The notes: generated from the letters alone by a model not told the origin. Shown: positions 26,580 through 35,802, numbered from the stretch's first letter. The stretch: DNA of 64,000 nucleotides from Streptomyces alboflavus (GCF_000716675.1 NZ_JNXT01000016.1:1-64000), one strand, 5' to 3'. Numbers and translations are program-made.

Positions 26580-27539
26580 CTACGCCGAGCCCCCGCACGC
26601 CTCCCGCAGCGCCGCCAGGAACGGGCCCACCGCGGGCGGCGGCGTCCGGCCCCGCGCCGTCGCCGCGTACACCACCCGCGCCGGGACCCCCTCGTCGCGC
26701 ACCGGCACCAGGGCGATGTCGGGCCGCGCCCCCTGTGCCGCGAGCGCCGGGACCAGGGTCACGCCGAGGCCCGCGGCGACGTACCCCTGCTTGGCCGTCC
26801 ACTCGCCGACCACGTGCGCGATCCGGGGCCTGAAGCCGTGCCGCAGCGCCGCGTCGAGGAGGGTGCCCGCCGGTTCGGGGCTGCCGGAGATCCAGTCCTC
26901 GGCGGCGAGCCGGTCCAGGCCGACGCACGGCTCGGCCGCCAGCGGGTGGCCCGCGGGCACGGCCACGTACAGCGCCTCGTCGAGCAGGTGGTGCAGTTCG
27001 TAGGCGTCGTCGGCGAGCGGGCCGCCCGTCGTCGACACGACGGCCAGGTCCAACTCGCCCTCCACGAGCCGCCCGAGCAGCGGCCCGGTGAAGCCCTCCT
27101 CGCGCGCGAGGGCCACGCCGGGGTGGCGGGCCCGGAACAGCGCGATGGCCCGCGGCACCAGCGCCGCGTCCGCCGTGGCGAACGCCCCGAACCGGAGCAG
27201 CCCGCCCGACACGTCGTCCAGATCCGCCAACTCCCGCCCCAGCAGCCCCAGTTGGCGCAGCATCGTCTCCGCGTGCGGCAGCGCGGCCCGCCCGTGCGCC
27301 GTCGGCCGCACCCCGCGCGGCAGCCGGTCGAACAGCGGCGCGCCGCCGAGCGCGCCCTCCAGGGAGGCGATCTGGCGGGACACGGCGGACTGCGTCCAGC
27401 CGAGGCGCCGCGCGGCCACGGTGAAGGAGCCGTCCCGGGCCACCGTCACGAACGCGCGCAGCCAGACGGTCGACACATCGGCCGCGGCGGCGCCGGACGC
27501 GTCACTCACGGTGCTCTTTGAGGCATGCGGATCATGCAT
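26580..27539 (-). CDS. LysR-family transcriptional regulator
   Basis: The product is 319 residues from ATG 27539; an ATG at 27548 and a GTG nearer the helix-turn-helix are alternatives. The DNA-binding helix is FTVAARRLGWTQSAVSRQIASLE (within about residues 35-65), followed by a periplasmic-binding-like effector domain. It is divergent from a dehydrogenase gene and is the likely regulator of that gene and the RidA gene. The effector is unknown. Confidence 0.92.
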   Translation of the reverse strand: MHDPHASKSTVSDASGAAAADVSTVWLRAFVTVARDGSFTVAARRLGWTQSAVSRQIASLEGALGGAPLFDRLPRGVRPTAHGRAALPHAETMLRQLGLLGRELADLDDVSGGLLRFGAFATADAALVPRAIALFRARHPGVALAREEGFTGPLLGRLVEGELDLAVVSTTGGPLADDAYELHHLLDEALYVAVPAGHPLAAEPCVGLDRLAAEDWISGSPEPAGTLLDAALRHGFRPRIAHVVGEWTAKQGYVAAGLGVTLVPALAAQGARPDIALVPVRDEGVPARVVYAATARGRTPPPAVGPFLAALREACGGSA

Positions 27540-27561
27540 GGCTCCCATGCTAGGCATTCGC

Positions 27562-27590
27562 TTGTGGCATCGCGTGCCCGGGCCTAGCGT
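27562..27590 (+). promoter_or_regulatory. Leaderless promoter of the dehydrogenase gene
   Basis: TTGTGG (27562-27567) and TAGCGT (27585-27590) have the ideal 17-bp spacer. The ATG follows seven bases later, so the mRNA should start at or very near the start codon. LysR sites are likely in the same 58-bp divergent gap. Confidence 0.7.
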
Positions 27591-27597
27591 CGTACGC

Positions 27598-28488
27598 ATG
27601 GAACGGAACACCGAACAGAGCACGGAACCAAGCACGGAGCAGCCCGCCCCCACCCCGCGGCAGCGCGTCGCCTTCCTCGGGCTCGGGCACATGGGTGCCC
27701 CCATGGCCGGTCGCGTCCTGGCCGCCGGGCATCCACTGACCGTGTGGAACCGCACCGCCGCGAAGGCGGAACCGCTCGTCGCGGCGGGCGCGCGCGCCGC
27801 CTCGACGCCCGCGGAAGCAGTCCGCGACGCCGACGTCGTCCTCACGATGCTCGCCGGACCGGACGCGCTGCGGCACGTCGCCGACGAGATCCTGCCGGTG
27901 CTGCGGGAGCGCGTCGGCGTCCACTGGGTGGAGATGTCGACCGTCGGGCCCGACGCCGTACGGGCGCTGGGGGAGCGGATGGCGGACGGCGTCACCCTGG
28001 TCGACGCGCCCGTGGCGGGCAGCACGGACAAGGCCGCGGCGGGGCGGCTCGGCATCCTCGCGGGCGGCGACGCCACCGCCGTCGAGCCCCTGCTCGCCCA
28101 CCTCGGCACCGTGACCCGCACCGGCCCGCTCGGCTCGGGCGCCGCGCTCAAGGTCGTCGTGAACACCGCGGTGCTCGGCGGAGTCGCCCTGGTCGCGGAG
28201 TCGATGGCCCTCGCCGACGCGCTCGGCCTGGATGCCGAGGTGGCGCGGGGCGTCCTGGCCCAGGGGCCGCTCGGCGGCGCCGTCGCCCGCGCCTTCGCCA
28301 CCGACGTGCACTTCGGCAACGGCCTCGCCGCGAAGGACGTGGCCCTCGCCACGACCACGACGTGGCTGCCCGCGATGGAGGCGGTCCTCGGCCACTACGA
28401 GGCCGCGGCGGCGGACCCGGACGTGGCCGACGAGGACATCGCCGCGGCGGTCACCCGCATCCGCCGCACCCGCGAGCCCCGCACCTGA
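27598..28488 (+). CDS. 3-Hydroxyisobutyrate dehydrogenase-family NAD(P)-dependent oxidoreductase
   Basis: The product is 296 residues. The N-terminal Rossmann domain has FLGLGHMGAPMAGRVL (residues 26-41). The substrate signature is VDAPVAGSTDKAAAGRLGIL, and the catalytic lysine sits in GSGAALKVVVNTAV. Family members oxidise beta-hydroxy acids or reduce tartronate semialdehyde, but some are imine reductases; the downstream RidA-like gene is compatible with imine chemistry. Specificity is unknown. Confidence 0.88.
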   Translation: MERNTEQSTEPSTEQPAPTPRQRVAFLGLGHMGAPMAGRVLAAGHPLTVWNRTAAKAEPLVAAGARAASTPAEAVRDADVVLTMLAGPDALRHVADEILPVLRERVGVHWVEMSTVGPDAVRALGERMADGVTLVDAPVAGSTDKAAAGRLGILAGGDATAVEPLLAHLGTVTRTGPLGSGAALKVVVNTAVLGGVALVAESMALADALGLDAEVARGVLAQGPLGGAVARAFATDVHFGNGLAAKDVALATTTTWLPAMEAVLGHYEAAAADPDVADEDIAAAVTRIRRTREPRT

Positions 28489-28584
28489 CGCCGAGCGAGC
28501 CCGCACCTGAGCCCCACCGGCCCCGCGCCCGCCGCCCGCCGGTCACGCCGCCCTGCCCGAACCCGCCTCAAGGAGACCGACCCC

Positions 28585-28974
28585 ATGCACGTCACCCTCG
28601 ACAACCCCACCGCCGCACCCCGGCCCCTCGGCCCCTACTCCCAGGTCGCCCGCGTCCAACTCGCCGACGGCAGCGCCCTGTTGTACCTCTCCGGACAGAT
28701 CGCCGAAGGCGCGGACATCGCGGAGCAGACCCACGGCGTCTTCGCGACCCTCACCGCCCTCCTCCAGGCGCACGGCGCGACGCTCGCCGACATCATCAAC
28801 ATCCGTACGTTCCTGACGGACATGGACGACCTGCCCGGCTACGCCGCCGTGCGCCGCACCTACCTCACCGGGACGCCGCCCACCAGCACCACGGTGTCGG
28901 TCCCCCGGCTGTTCAGGCCGGAGGCCCTGATCGAGGTGGAGGTGGTGGCTAGCTGCGCGGCCGGGCGGCCGTGA
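28585..28974 (+). CDS. RidA/YjgF-family protein lacking the catalytic arginine
   Basis: The product is 129 residues with the Rid fold: GPYSQVARV near the start, LYLSGQIAE and IEVEVVAS at the end. In imine-deaminating RidA a conserved Arg lies in PARST; here the aligned segment is PTSTTVSVPRL, so that Arg is Ser. Subfamilies without this Arg are not expected to deaminate 2-aminoacrylate. It is 96 bp downstream of the dehydrogenase gene and probably co-transcribed, and its end overlaps the convergent lipoprotein gene by 26 bp. Confidence 0.88.
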   Translation: MHVTLDNPTAAPRPLGPYSQVARVQLADGSALLYLSGQIAEGADIAEQTHGVFATLTALLQAHGATLADIINIRTFLTDMDDLPGYAAVRRTYLTGTPPTSTTVSVPRLFRPEALIEVEVVASCAAGRP

Positions 28975-29860
28975 CCCCCTTGTGGGCCATCTCGGCGAGG
29001 CGCGACTGCCCGTCCTTGCTGGGGTGGAACCAGTCCCAGTGGCTCAACTGGTCCCCGTCGAAGCGGAAGTCGAAGACGGCCCCGCCGTCGTACCGGCAGC
29101 GCTGATCCCGCGCGCAGACGTCCTTGAGCACCTTGTTGTACGCCACCACGCGGTCCTGCACCGACTGGCGCCGGTCGGTGGCGGCCCGGTCCATGTTGTC
29201 CGCGTCGGCCAGCATCGACTTGCAGATGCCGAGCTTCCACACCTGCTTGCCGAGCTGGTTGGTGCGGCCCGTGGACCAGAGCCGCTTCAGGTCCGGCACG
29301 CTCGCCACGTACACCTGCGTCTTCGGCTGGGTGCGGCGCAGCGCGCGCAGGGCGTCCTGGAAGTCGGCGCGGAACTCCGCGACGGACGTCATCTCGTCGG
29401 CCGAGGACCGGCAGGCGTCGTTGGCGCCCGCCATCACCGTCACCAGCTCCGGATCGCGCGCCGCCGCCCGCTGCATCTGCCCCGGCAGATCGGCCATCCG
29501 CGCGCCGGTCTTGGCGTAGTTCCAACTGTGCGTCTCCGCGCGCTGCTTGCCGAGCAGCCGCCGCGCGAGGCTGCGCACGTCGTCGTCGCTGCCGGTCGCC
29601 CAGGACGCCTCCGGGCAGTCGGAGAGCACCGAGCAGGCGTCGAAGCCGCGCGTGATGGAGTCGCCGACGGCGGCGAGGGAACGAGGGCTGGTGTCCCAGG
29701 CGGGGGCCCGCTTCGGAGCCGCTCTGTCCTGCGCAGACGACCCGCCCGGAGCCGCGGAGTCGCCGCCCGACGCGTCACACGCGGTGAGCGTGGCGAAACC
29801 GGTGAGAGCCGCCGTCGCGAGGGCGACGGCGGCCCGTACGCGGTGCCTTGAATTCCGCAT
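28949..29860 (-). CDS. SGNH/GDSL-hydrolase lipoprotein
   Basis: The product is 303 residues from ATG 29860 with a GAGGGGACGAGG ribosome site. A lipoprotein signal ends in the lipobox LTAC (C near residue 28). The SGNH blocks are AVGDSITRGF (nucleophile Ser), GANDACRS and DWFHPSKDG (catalytic His). Six or more cysteines in the mature domain suggest disulfides. It should be a membrane-anchored extracellular esterase or lipase. Confidence 0.9.
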   Translation of the reverse strand: MRNSRHRVRAAVALATAALTGFATLTACDASGGDSAAPGGSSAQDRAAPKRAPAWDTSPRSLAAVGDSITRGFDACSVLSDCPEASWATGSDDDVRSLARRLLGKQRAETHSWNYAKTGARMADLPGQMQRAAARDPELVTVMAGANDACRSSADEMTSVAEFRADFQDALRALRRTQPKTQVYVASVPDLKRLWSTGRTNQLGKQVWKLGICKSMLADADNMDRAATDRRQSVQDRVVAYNKVLKDVCARDQRCRYDGGAVFDFRFDGDQLSHWDWFHPSKDGQSRLAEMAHKGVTAARPRS

Positions 29861-30212
29861 CCTCGTCCCCTCTGTCGTCCAACGTGACGTCGCGCGGGCC
29901 GTTCGGGTTGCGTCCCGCCGAGTGCTGATATGTCCCGTGCGCGGCCCCGGGACACCCAACCGGGGGTTTCCGGGCCTCCCAGCGAGTGAAACCCAGGGGA
30001 TTCCCGGCATGCGGACCGACGGTACGTCACACTCCTTGCCTCGCCGCACGGTAGCCTCGCCACCCAGTGGCACCCGATTTTCTCGGTTCCGCTAAATTAC
30101 ATCACGTCACATCTGTCCCCTTTTTTGACTTTCCTCGCTTTTGGGGAATATCGCTCGGCACGGGCGCGAGGCCGCTGGGGAAGGCGTACCTCGTCCCACA
30201 CTGGAGGTCCCG
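29861..30212. other. 352-bp gene-free divergent promoter region
   Basis: No coding sequence is supported. The left part (29861-30060) must contain the promoter of the SGNH lipoprotein gene. The right part is AT-rich for this genome, with a run of six T at 30121-30126, and holds the probable DUF3145 promoter. Confidence 0.5.
30125..30153 (+). promoter_or_regulatory. Probable promoter of the DUF3145 gene
   Basis: TTGACT (30125-30130) and AATATC (30148-30153) are separated by 17 bp in a T-rich tract about 60 bp upstream of the GTG at 30213. Confidence 0.5.
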
Positions 30213-30707
30213 GTGACGACACGTGGAGTTCTGTACGTGCACTCCGCACCGCGCGCGCTGTGCCCGCACGTCGAGTGGGCCGTCGCGGGCGTGCTCGGCG
30301 CACGCGTCAGCCTCGACTGGATCCGACAGCCCGCGGCGCCCGGCACCTGGAGATCCGAGTTCTCCTGGCAGGGCTCGGCGGGCACCGCCTCCAAGCTCGC
30401 CTCCGCGCTGCGCGGCTGGGACCTGCTGCGCTTCGAGGTCACGGCCGAGCCCAGCGCGTCGGCCGAGGGCGAGCGCTACAGCGCGACGCCCCAACTCGGC
30501 ATCTTCCACGCCGTCACCGGCATCCACGGCGACATCCTGATCCCCGAGGACCGGCTGCGCGCCGCCCTCGCCCGCTCCCAGAGCGGCGAGAGCGACCTGG
30601 CCGCCGAGCTGGCCAAGCTCCTCGGCAAGCCCTGGGACGACGAACTGGAGCCGTTCCGGTACGCGGGCGAGGGCGCGCCGGTGCGCTGGCTGCACCAGGT
30701 CGTCTGA
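30213..30707 (+). CDS. DUF3145 domain protein
   Basis: The product is 164 residues from GTG 30213 with a GGAGG ribosome site. The actinobacterial DUF3145 pattern is clear: GVLYVHSAPRALCPHVEWA at the N-terminus and an FEVTAEPS strand. It is soluble and lacks catalytic motifs. The gene sits next to the fatty acid synthase genes across Streptomyces, suggesting a lipid-related role, but no function is known. The two transcription units converge on the 30727-30771 terminator. Confidence 0.9.
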   Translation: MTTRGVLYVHSAPRALCPHVEWAVAGVLGARVSLDWIRQPAAPGTWRSEFSWQGSAGTASKLASALRGWDLLRFEVTAEPSASAEGERYSATPQLGIFHAVTGIHGDILIPEDRLRAALARSQSGESDLAAELAKLLGKPWDDELEPFRYAGEGAPVRWLHQVV

Positions 30708-30726
30708 GGGCGCTCGCACAAGCGGA

Positions 30727-30771
30727 CACGTCGAAGGCCCACCCGGTTGAACCGGGTGGGCCTTCGACGTG
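30727..30771. terminator. Bidirectional terminator between DUF3145 and fabF
   Basis: A perfect 22-bp inverted repeat (30727-30748 with 30750-30771) with a 1-nt centre lies between two convergent genes, 19 bp from each stop. Its symmetry allows it to stop both transcripts. Confidence 0.93.
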
Positions 30772-30788
30772 ACTGCTGCCGACGGTGG

Positions 30789-32051
30789 TTACACCGTGCG
30801 GAAGGCGAGGACCACGTTGTGGCCGCCGAAGCCGAACGAGTCGTTCAGCGCCGCGATCGTGCCCTCGGGCAGCGGGCGGGGTTCGCCGCGGATGATGTCC
30901 GCCTCGACCTCGGGGTCGAGGTTGTCGATGTTGATCGTCGGCGGGGCCACCCGGTGGTACAGCGCGAGGACCGTCGCGACGGTCTCCACACCACCGGCGC
31001 CGCCCAGGAGGTGACCGGTCATCGACTTCGTCGAGGAGATCGCCATGTGGTCGACGTCGTCGCCGAAGGCCTGGCGCAGCGCCTTGATCTCACCGACGTC
31101 GCCCTGCGGGGTCGAGGTGGCGTGCGCGTTGATGTGCGCGATCTCGGCGGGCTTCAGGCCGGTGTTGTCGACCAGGTTCTGCATCGCCGCGGCGATGCCG
31201 TTGCCGGACGGCTCGGGCTGCGTGATGTGGTGCGCGTCGGCCGAGATGCCCTGGCCGACGGCCTCCGCGTAGATCCGCGCGCCGCGGGCCTTGGCGTGCT
31301 CCTCGGACTCCAGGACGATCACGCCCGCGCCCTCGCCGAGCACGAAGCCGTTGCGGTCGCGGTCGTAGGGGCGGGAGGCGCCCTGCGGGTCGTCGTTGTT
31401 CTTCGACATCGCCATCATGTTGCCGAACGCGGCGATCGGCAGCGGGTGGATGGCCGCCTCCGTGCCACCGGCGACGACGACGTCGGCACGGCCGGTGCGG
31501 ATCATCTCGATCGCGTAGCCGATGGCCTCCGCGCCGGACGCGCAGGCCGAGACCGGGGTGTGCACCCCGGCGCGGGCGTTCAGGGTGATGCCGACGTTCG
31601 CCGCGGGCGAGTTGGGCATCAGCATGGGGACCGTGTGCGGGGAGACGCGGCGTACGCCCTTCTCCTTCAGCACGTCGTACTGGTCGAGGAGGGTCGTCAC
31701 ACCGCCGATGCCGGAGGCGATGACCGCGCCGAGCCGGTCGGGGTCGACGGCCGTGTCCTCGCCCGCCTTCGCGGTGAAGCCCGCGTCCTTCCAGGCCTCG
31801 TCGGCCGCGACCAGCGCGAACTGCGCCGAGCGGTCGAGCTTGCGGGCCTGCGGGCGCGGGATGGTCTCCGTCGGCTCGACGGCGATGCGGCCGGCGATGC
31901 GGACGGGCAGCTCGGCCGCCCAGTCCTCCTCGATGAGGCTGATCCCGGAACGGCCCGCGAGCAGACCCTCCCAGGTCGATGCCGCGTCGCCACCCAGCGG
32001 TGTGGTTGCGCCGATACCGGTGACGACCACGGTGCGATTGGTCGAGTTCAC
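30789..32051 (-). CDS. fabF: Beta-ketoacyl-ACP synthase II
   Basis: The product is 420 residues from GTG 32051. The KAS active site is complete: C170 in VSACASGAEA, H310 in INAHATSTPQGD, K342 in SSTKSMTGH and H347. It condenses malonyl-ACP with acyl-ACP in fatty acid elongation. It is the last gene of fabD-fabH-acpP-fabF, the order known in S. coelicolor. A 119-bp gap with GC-rich dyads separates it from acpP, which may tune the excess of ACP. Confidence 0.97.
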   Translation of the reverse strand: MNSTNRTVVVTGIGATTPLGGDAASTWEGLLAGRSGISLIEEDWAAELPVRIAGRIAVEPTETIPRPQARKLDRSAQFALVAADEAWKDAGFTAKAGEDTAVDPDRLGAVIASGIGGVTTLLDQYDVLKEKGVRRVSPHTVPMLMPNSPAANVGITLNARAGVHTPVSACASGAEAIGYAIEMIRTGRADVVVAGGTEAAIHPLPIAAFGNMMAMSKNNDDPQGASRPYDRDRNGFVLGEGAGVIVLESEEHAKARGARIYAEAVGQGISADAHHITQPEPSGNGIAAAMQNLVDNTGLKPAEIAHINAHATSTPQGDVGEIKALRQAFGDDVDHMAISSTKSMTGHLLGGAGGVETVATVLALYHRVAPPTINIDNLDPEVEADIIRGEPRPLPEGTIAALNDSFGFGGHNVVLAFRTV

Positions 32052-32170
32052 TGGATTTCTCTCTCCACGATTTGGTTCAGATGCGGATTGCGGCGGCGCC
32101 ACCGCCGGGTGGCGGCTGGCAAGAGCCCCGGTCGGGTACGAGCCCGCGGTCGTCAGGCTCGGACCTGGTG

Positions 32171-32419
32171 TCAGGCCTGGTGCTCGAGGATGTACTTCGT
32201 CGCGTCGCCGACGGTCTTCAGGTTCTTGACGTCGTCGTCCGGGATCTTGACGTCGAAGCGCTCTTCGGCGGCGACGACGACCTCGACCATGGACAGCGAG
32301 TCGACGTCCAGGTCGTCGGTGAAGGACTTGTCCAGCTGGACGTCCTCGACCGGGATGCCGGCGATCTCGTTGACGATCTCGGCGAGACCGTCGACGATCT
32401 CCTTCTCAGTGGCGGCCAT
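32171..32419 (-). CDS. acpP: Acyl carrier protein of fatty acid synthesis
   Basis: The product is 82 residues and acidic. The phosphopantetheine attachment serine is S41 in DVDSLSMVE. AAGGAG before the ATG is a strong ribosome site, fitting the high abundance of ACP. It carries growing acyl chains for FabH, FabF and FabD, whose genes flank it. Confidence 0.97.
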   Translation of the reverse strand: MAATEKEIVDGLAEIVNEIAGIPVEDVQLDKSFTDDLDVDSLSMVEVVVAAEERFDVKIPDDDVKNLKTVGDATKYILEHQA

Positions 32420-32491
32420 GTTGGCGCTCCTTCGTATGTATCCAGAGGGTGTGGCGGCAACCGCGTGGATCCGAAGATCCGCAGTGGGTGC

Positions 32492-33493
32492 CTAGGGGAG
32501 GGTAACGACCGTGGCGGCGTACACGAGACCCGCCCCGAAGCCGATGACGAGCGCGGTGTCGCCGCTCTTCGCCTCACCGGTCGCCAGAAGCCGCTCCATG
32601 GCGAGCGGGATCGAGGCGGCCGAGGTGTTGCCGGTGGTGCGCACGTCACGGGCGACCGTGACGTGCTCCGGCAGTTTCAGAGTCTTCACCATCGAGTCGA
32701 TGATCCGCTCGTTGGCCTGATGCGGAATGAAGACGTCCAGGTCGTCCGCGGTGATTCCGGCCGCGTCCAGCGCCTGCTGGGCGACCTTCGCCATCTCGAA
32801 CACGGCCCAGCGGAACACCGCCTGGCCCTCCTGCGTGATGGCAGGGAACTTGTCGGGGGCGCCGTCGCGGTACGCCTCCCACGACTCGGTCTGCTTGATC
32901 GTGTCGGACTTGTCGCCCTCCGAGCCCCAGACCGTCGGACCGATCCGCGGCTCCTTGGCCGGGCCCACGATCACCGCGCCGGCGCCGTCGCCGAACAGGA
33001 AAGCCGTGGCCCGGTCGTGCAGGTCGGTGAGGTCGCTGAGCCGCTCCACGCCGATGACGAGGACGTACTCGGCGGAGCCCTCGACGACCATGCCCTTGGC
33101 GAGGGTGAGGCCGTACCCGAAGCCCGCGCAGCCCGCGGAGATGTCGAACGCGGCGGGCTTGCCCGTGCCGAGCTTGTCCGCGATCTCGGTGGCGATGGCC
33201 GGGGTCTGCTTGAAGTGCGAGACGGTGGAGACGATCACGGCGCCGATCTGCTCGGGCGTGATGCCCGCGTCCGCGATGGCCTTGCCCGACGCCTCGATGG
33301 ACATCGCGGCGACGGTCTCCTCGTCGGAGGCCCAGTGCCGGGTCTGGATCCCGGAGCGGGAGCGGATCCACTCGTCGGACGAGTCGATCGTCTCGAGGAT
33401 GACCTCGTTCGGCACGACCCGCGTGGGGCGGTAGCCGCCGACGCCCATGATCCGTGCGTACGGGGCGCCCTGGCTGGGCTTGATCTTCGACAT
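32492..33493 (-). CDS. fabH: Beta-ketoacyl-ACP synthase III
   Basis: The product is 333 residues with the catalytic triad C122 (ISAGCAGF), H258 (IPHQANERI) and N289 (TGNTSAAS). FabH condenses an acyl-CoA primer with malonyl-ACP to start fatty acid synthesis; Streptomyces FabH prefers branched primers, giving iso and anteiso acids. The gene is 22 bp after fabD, with AAGGAG before the start. Confidence 0.97.
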   Translation of the reverse strand: MSKIKPSQGAPYARIMGVGGYRPTRVVPNEVILETIDSSDEWIRSRSGIQTRHWASDEETVAAMSIEASGKAIADAGITPEQIGAVIVSTVSHFKQTPAIATEIADKLGTGKPAAFDISAGCAGFGYGLTLAKGMVVEGSAEYVLVIGVERLSDLTDLHDRATAFLFGDGAGAVIVGPAKEPRIGPTVWGSEGDKSDTIKQTESWEAYRDGAPDKFPAITQEGQAVFRWAVFEMAKVAQQALDAAGITADDLDVFIPHQANERIIDSMVKTLKLPEHVTVARDVRTTGNTSAASIPLAMERLLATGEAKSGDTALVIGFGAGLVYAATVVTLP

Positions 33494-33515
33494 GCGCTAC
33501 GGCTCCTTGTCTCGC

Positions 33516-34433
33516 TCAGGAATGCTCGGCGACGAGCGTGCGGGCCGCGTCGAGGTCATCGGGGGTCTTCACCGCGAGTGTCTTGACACCCTTGAGCGCG
33601 CGCTTGGCGAGACCGGTCAGGGTGCCGCCCGGGCACACCTCGATCAGCGCCGTCACACCGAGCTCCTTGAAGGTCTCCATGCACAGGTCCCAGCGGACCG
33701 GGTTGGCGACCTGGCCGACCAGCCGGGAGATCACGTCGGCACCGGCGGAGACCGCCTTGCCGTCGCGGTTGGAGAGGTACGTGAGCCGCGGGTCGGCGAC
33801 GGTGAGACCGGCTGCGGCCTCCTCCAGCTTCGCCACCGCGGGCGCCATGTGCTCCGTGTGGAACGCGCCGGCGACCTTGAGGGCCACCACCTTGCGCACG
33901 CCCTCGGGCTTGTCCTCCGCGAGGGCGGCGAGCTGCTCCAGGGTGCCCGCGGCCACGATCTGGCCCGCGCCGTTCACGTTCGCCGGGGTCAGGCCGAGCT
34001 TCTCCAGGTGCGGCAGGGTGACCTCGGGGTCGCCCCCGAGCAGCGCCGCCATGCCGGTCTTCGTCACGGCGGCGGCGTCGGCCATGGCGAGGCCCCGCTT
34101 GCGCACGAAGCGCAGGGCGTCGTCCTCGGTCAGCACACCGGCGTACGCGGCGGCCGTGATCTCGCCGACGCTGTGCCCGGCGACGGCGCCGGGCGCGATG
34201 TCACCCAGTGCCGCGGCGGAGAGCAGACCGGCGGCCACCAGCAGCGGCTGCGCCACCGCGGTGTCACGGATCGCGTCCTCGTCCCCTTGCGTTCCGTAGT
34301 GGGCGAGGTCGAGCCCGATGGCGTCCGACCAGGCGGCGAGCCGGTCGGCGGCACCGGGGAGGTCGAGCCAGGGAGTCAGGAAGCCGGGCGTCTGAGCGCC
34401 TTGGCCGGGAGCGACGAGTACGAGCACTCTCAC
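33516..34433 (-). CDS. fabD: Malonyl-CoA:ACP transacylase
   Basis: The product is 305 residues from GTG 34433. The nucleophile motif is GHSVGE (S88). GQGAQTPG near the start forms the oxyanion region, an arginine (about R113) binds the malonyl carboxylate, and H192 in AFHTEHMAP completes the site. It loads malonate onto ACP for the synthases encoded downstream. In Streptomyces FabD can also serve polyketide synthases. Confidence 0.97.
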   Translation of the reverse strand: MRVLVLVAPGQGAQTPGFLTPWLDLPGAADRLAAWSDAIGLDLAHYGTQGDEDAIRDTAVAQPLLVAAGLLSAAALGDIAPGAVAGHSVGEITAAAYAGVLTEDDALRFVRKRGLAMADAAAVTKTGMAALLGGDPEVTLPHLEKLGLTPANVNGAGQIVAAGTLEQLAALAEDKPEGVRKVVALKVAGAFHTEHMAPAVAKLEEAAAGLTVADPRLTYLSNRDGKAVSAGADVISRLVGQVANPVRWDLCMETFKELGVTALIEVCPGGTLTGLAKRALKGVKTLAVKTPDDLDAARTLVAEHS

Positions 34434-34494
34434 ACTCTCTCTTGTGGACAGTACGAACCGCCCGTGGGGACAGGGACGAAGAACGGCTGAGGGA

Positions 34495-34500
34495 ATTGTA
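34495..34500 (-). promoter_or_regulatory. fabD operon -10 box
   Basis: On the minus strand TACAAT lies 62 nt before the fabD start and directly after fasR, with no good -35 at 16-18 bp. A weak -35 fits a promoter that depends on the activator FasR, as shown for S. coelicolor. Confidence 0.6.
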
Positions 34501-34516
34501 GAGCCCCGACAAAGAC

Positions 34517-35743
34517 TTAAGGCTGGGGATCACCGTCGGCGAGACGTCCCAGGATCAGTGCGATGCGCAGAGTGAACGCCGAGCGCACATCCGAAGGGGA
34601 CCAGCCGGTGACGTCAGTCACACGTCGAAGCCGGTAGCGCACGGTGTTGGGATGCACAAAGAGCATCCGTGCGGCGCCCTCCAGGCTACTCGCCTGTTCC
34701 AGGTAGACGCTGAGGGTTTCCAGGAGCGCCGAACCGGCTTCCTCCAGCGGTCTGTAGATCTCCTCCACCAGCTGTTCGCGCGCCGCCGGATCGCCCGCGA
34801 TCGCCCGCTCCGGCAGCAGATCGTCCGCGAGGACGGGGCGCGGCGCGTCCTGCCAGGCACCGCACGCCTTCAGGCCCGCGGCGGCCGCCTGCGCGGAGCG
34901 GGTGGCGGCGAGCAGGTCGGGCACGATGGGCCCGGCCACCACGGGCCCGGCCGCGTACGGCCCGATCAGTGCCTTGGCCACGGCCAGCGGGTTGTCGTTG
35001 CCGCCCGCGATGACGACGAGACGGGTGCCGAGCACGCCGGTGAGGACCTGGAGCTTGGCGTGCCGGGCGGCCCGCCGGATGGCCTCCACGGTGAGCTCGC
35101 TGTCCCCGTCAGGGGCGGTACCGAGCACCACGCACACGTGGTCCGGCGAGTTCCAGCCAAGGGCGGCGGCACGGGAGACGGCACCCTCATCGGCCTCCCC
35201 GGAGAGCACGGCGTTCACGACGAGCGACTCCAGGCGTGCGTCCCAGGCACCGCGTGCCTCGGCGGCCTGTGCGTACACCTGCGCGGTGGCGAAGGCGATC
35301 TCGCGGGCGTAGACGAGCAGCGCCTCGCGCAGCACCGACTCGTCGCCGGGCGCGGCGACCTCGTCGATCGCCGACTCCATGACCTCGATGGTGGTCCGCA
35401 CCATCTCCACGGTCTGGCGCAGCGTGATCGCCCGGGTCAGCTCGCGGGGCGCGGTGCCGAAGACGTCCGTCGAGATCGCCTGGGGGGCGTCGGGGTGCCG
35501 GAACCACTCGGTGAACGCGGCGATGCCCGCCTGCGCGACCAGGCCGATCCAGGAGCGGTTCTCCGGTGGCATGGCCCGGTACCAGGACAGCGTCTCGTCC
35601 ATGCGCGCGATCGCCTGCGCCGCGAGGCTGCCGGACGACTTCTCCAGGCGCTTCAGGGTCGCGGCGTGCGCGTGGGCGCGGCCGCCGCGCCGGGCGTCGG
35701 CTCCGGCGTCCTGGTGGGCTGAGTTCGCTTCAGGTACGGGCAC
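34517..35743 (-). CDS. fasR: PucR-type activator of the fatty acid synthase operon
   Basis: The product is 408 residues from GTG 35743. The C-terminal DNA-binding helix is LFVHPNTVRYRLRRVTDVTG, with a GGDEF-like domain before it. The immediate position upstream of fabD, on the same strand, matches FasR of S. coelicolor (SCO2386), which binds the fabD promoter and activates fabDHPF. The identification rests on this conserved synteny and the domain layout. Confidence 0.92.
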   Translation of the reverse strand: MPVPEANSAHQDAGADARRGGRAHAHAATLKRLEKSSGSLAAQAIARMDETLSWYRAMPPENRSWIGLVAQAGIAAFTEWFRHPDAPQAISTDVFGTAPRELTRAITLRQTVEMVRTTIEVMESAIDEVAAPGDESVLREALLVYAREIAFATAQVYAQAAEARGAWDARLESLVVNAVLSGEADEGAVSRAAALGWNSPDHVCVVLGTAPDGDSELTVEAIRRAARHAKLQVLTGVLGTRLVVIAGGNDNPLAVAKALIGPYAAGPVVAGPIVPDLLAATRSAQAAAAGLKACGAWQDAPRPVLADDLLPERAIAGDPAAREQLVEEIYRPLEEAGSALLETLSVYLEQASSLEGAARMLFVHPNTVRYRLRRVTDVTGWSPSDVRSAFTLRIALILGRLADGDPQP

Positions 35744-35802
35744 GGGGACAAGACTGCCTTATCGGGACGGCGGTGTGCGGGGCCGGGGCTACGGTGGGGG
35801 GC

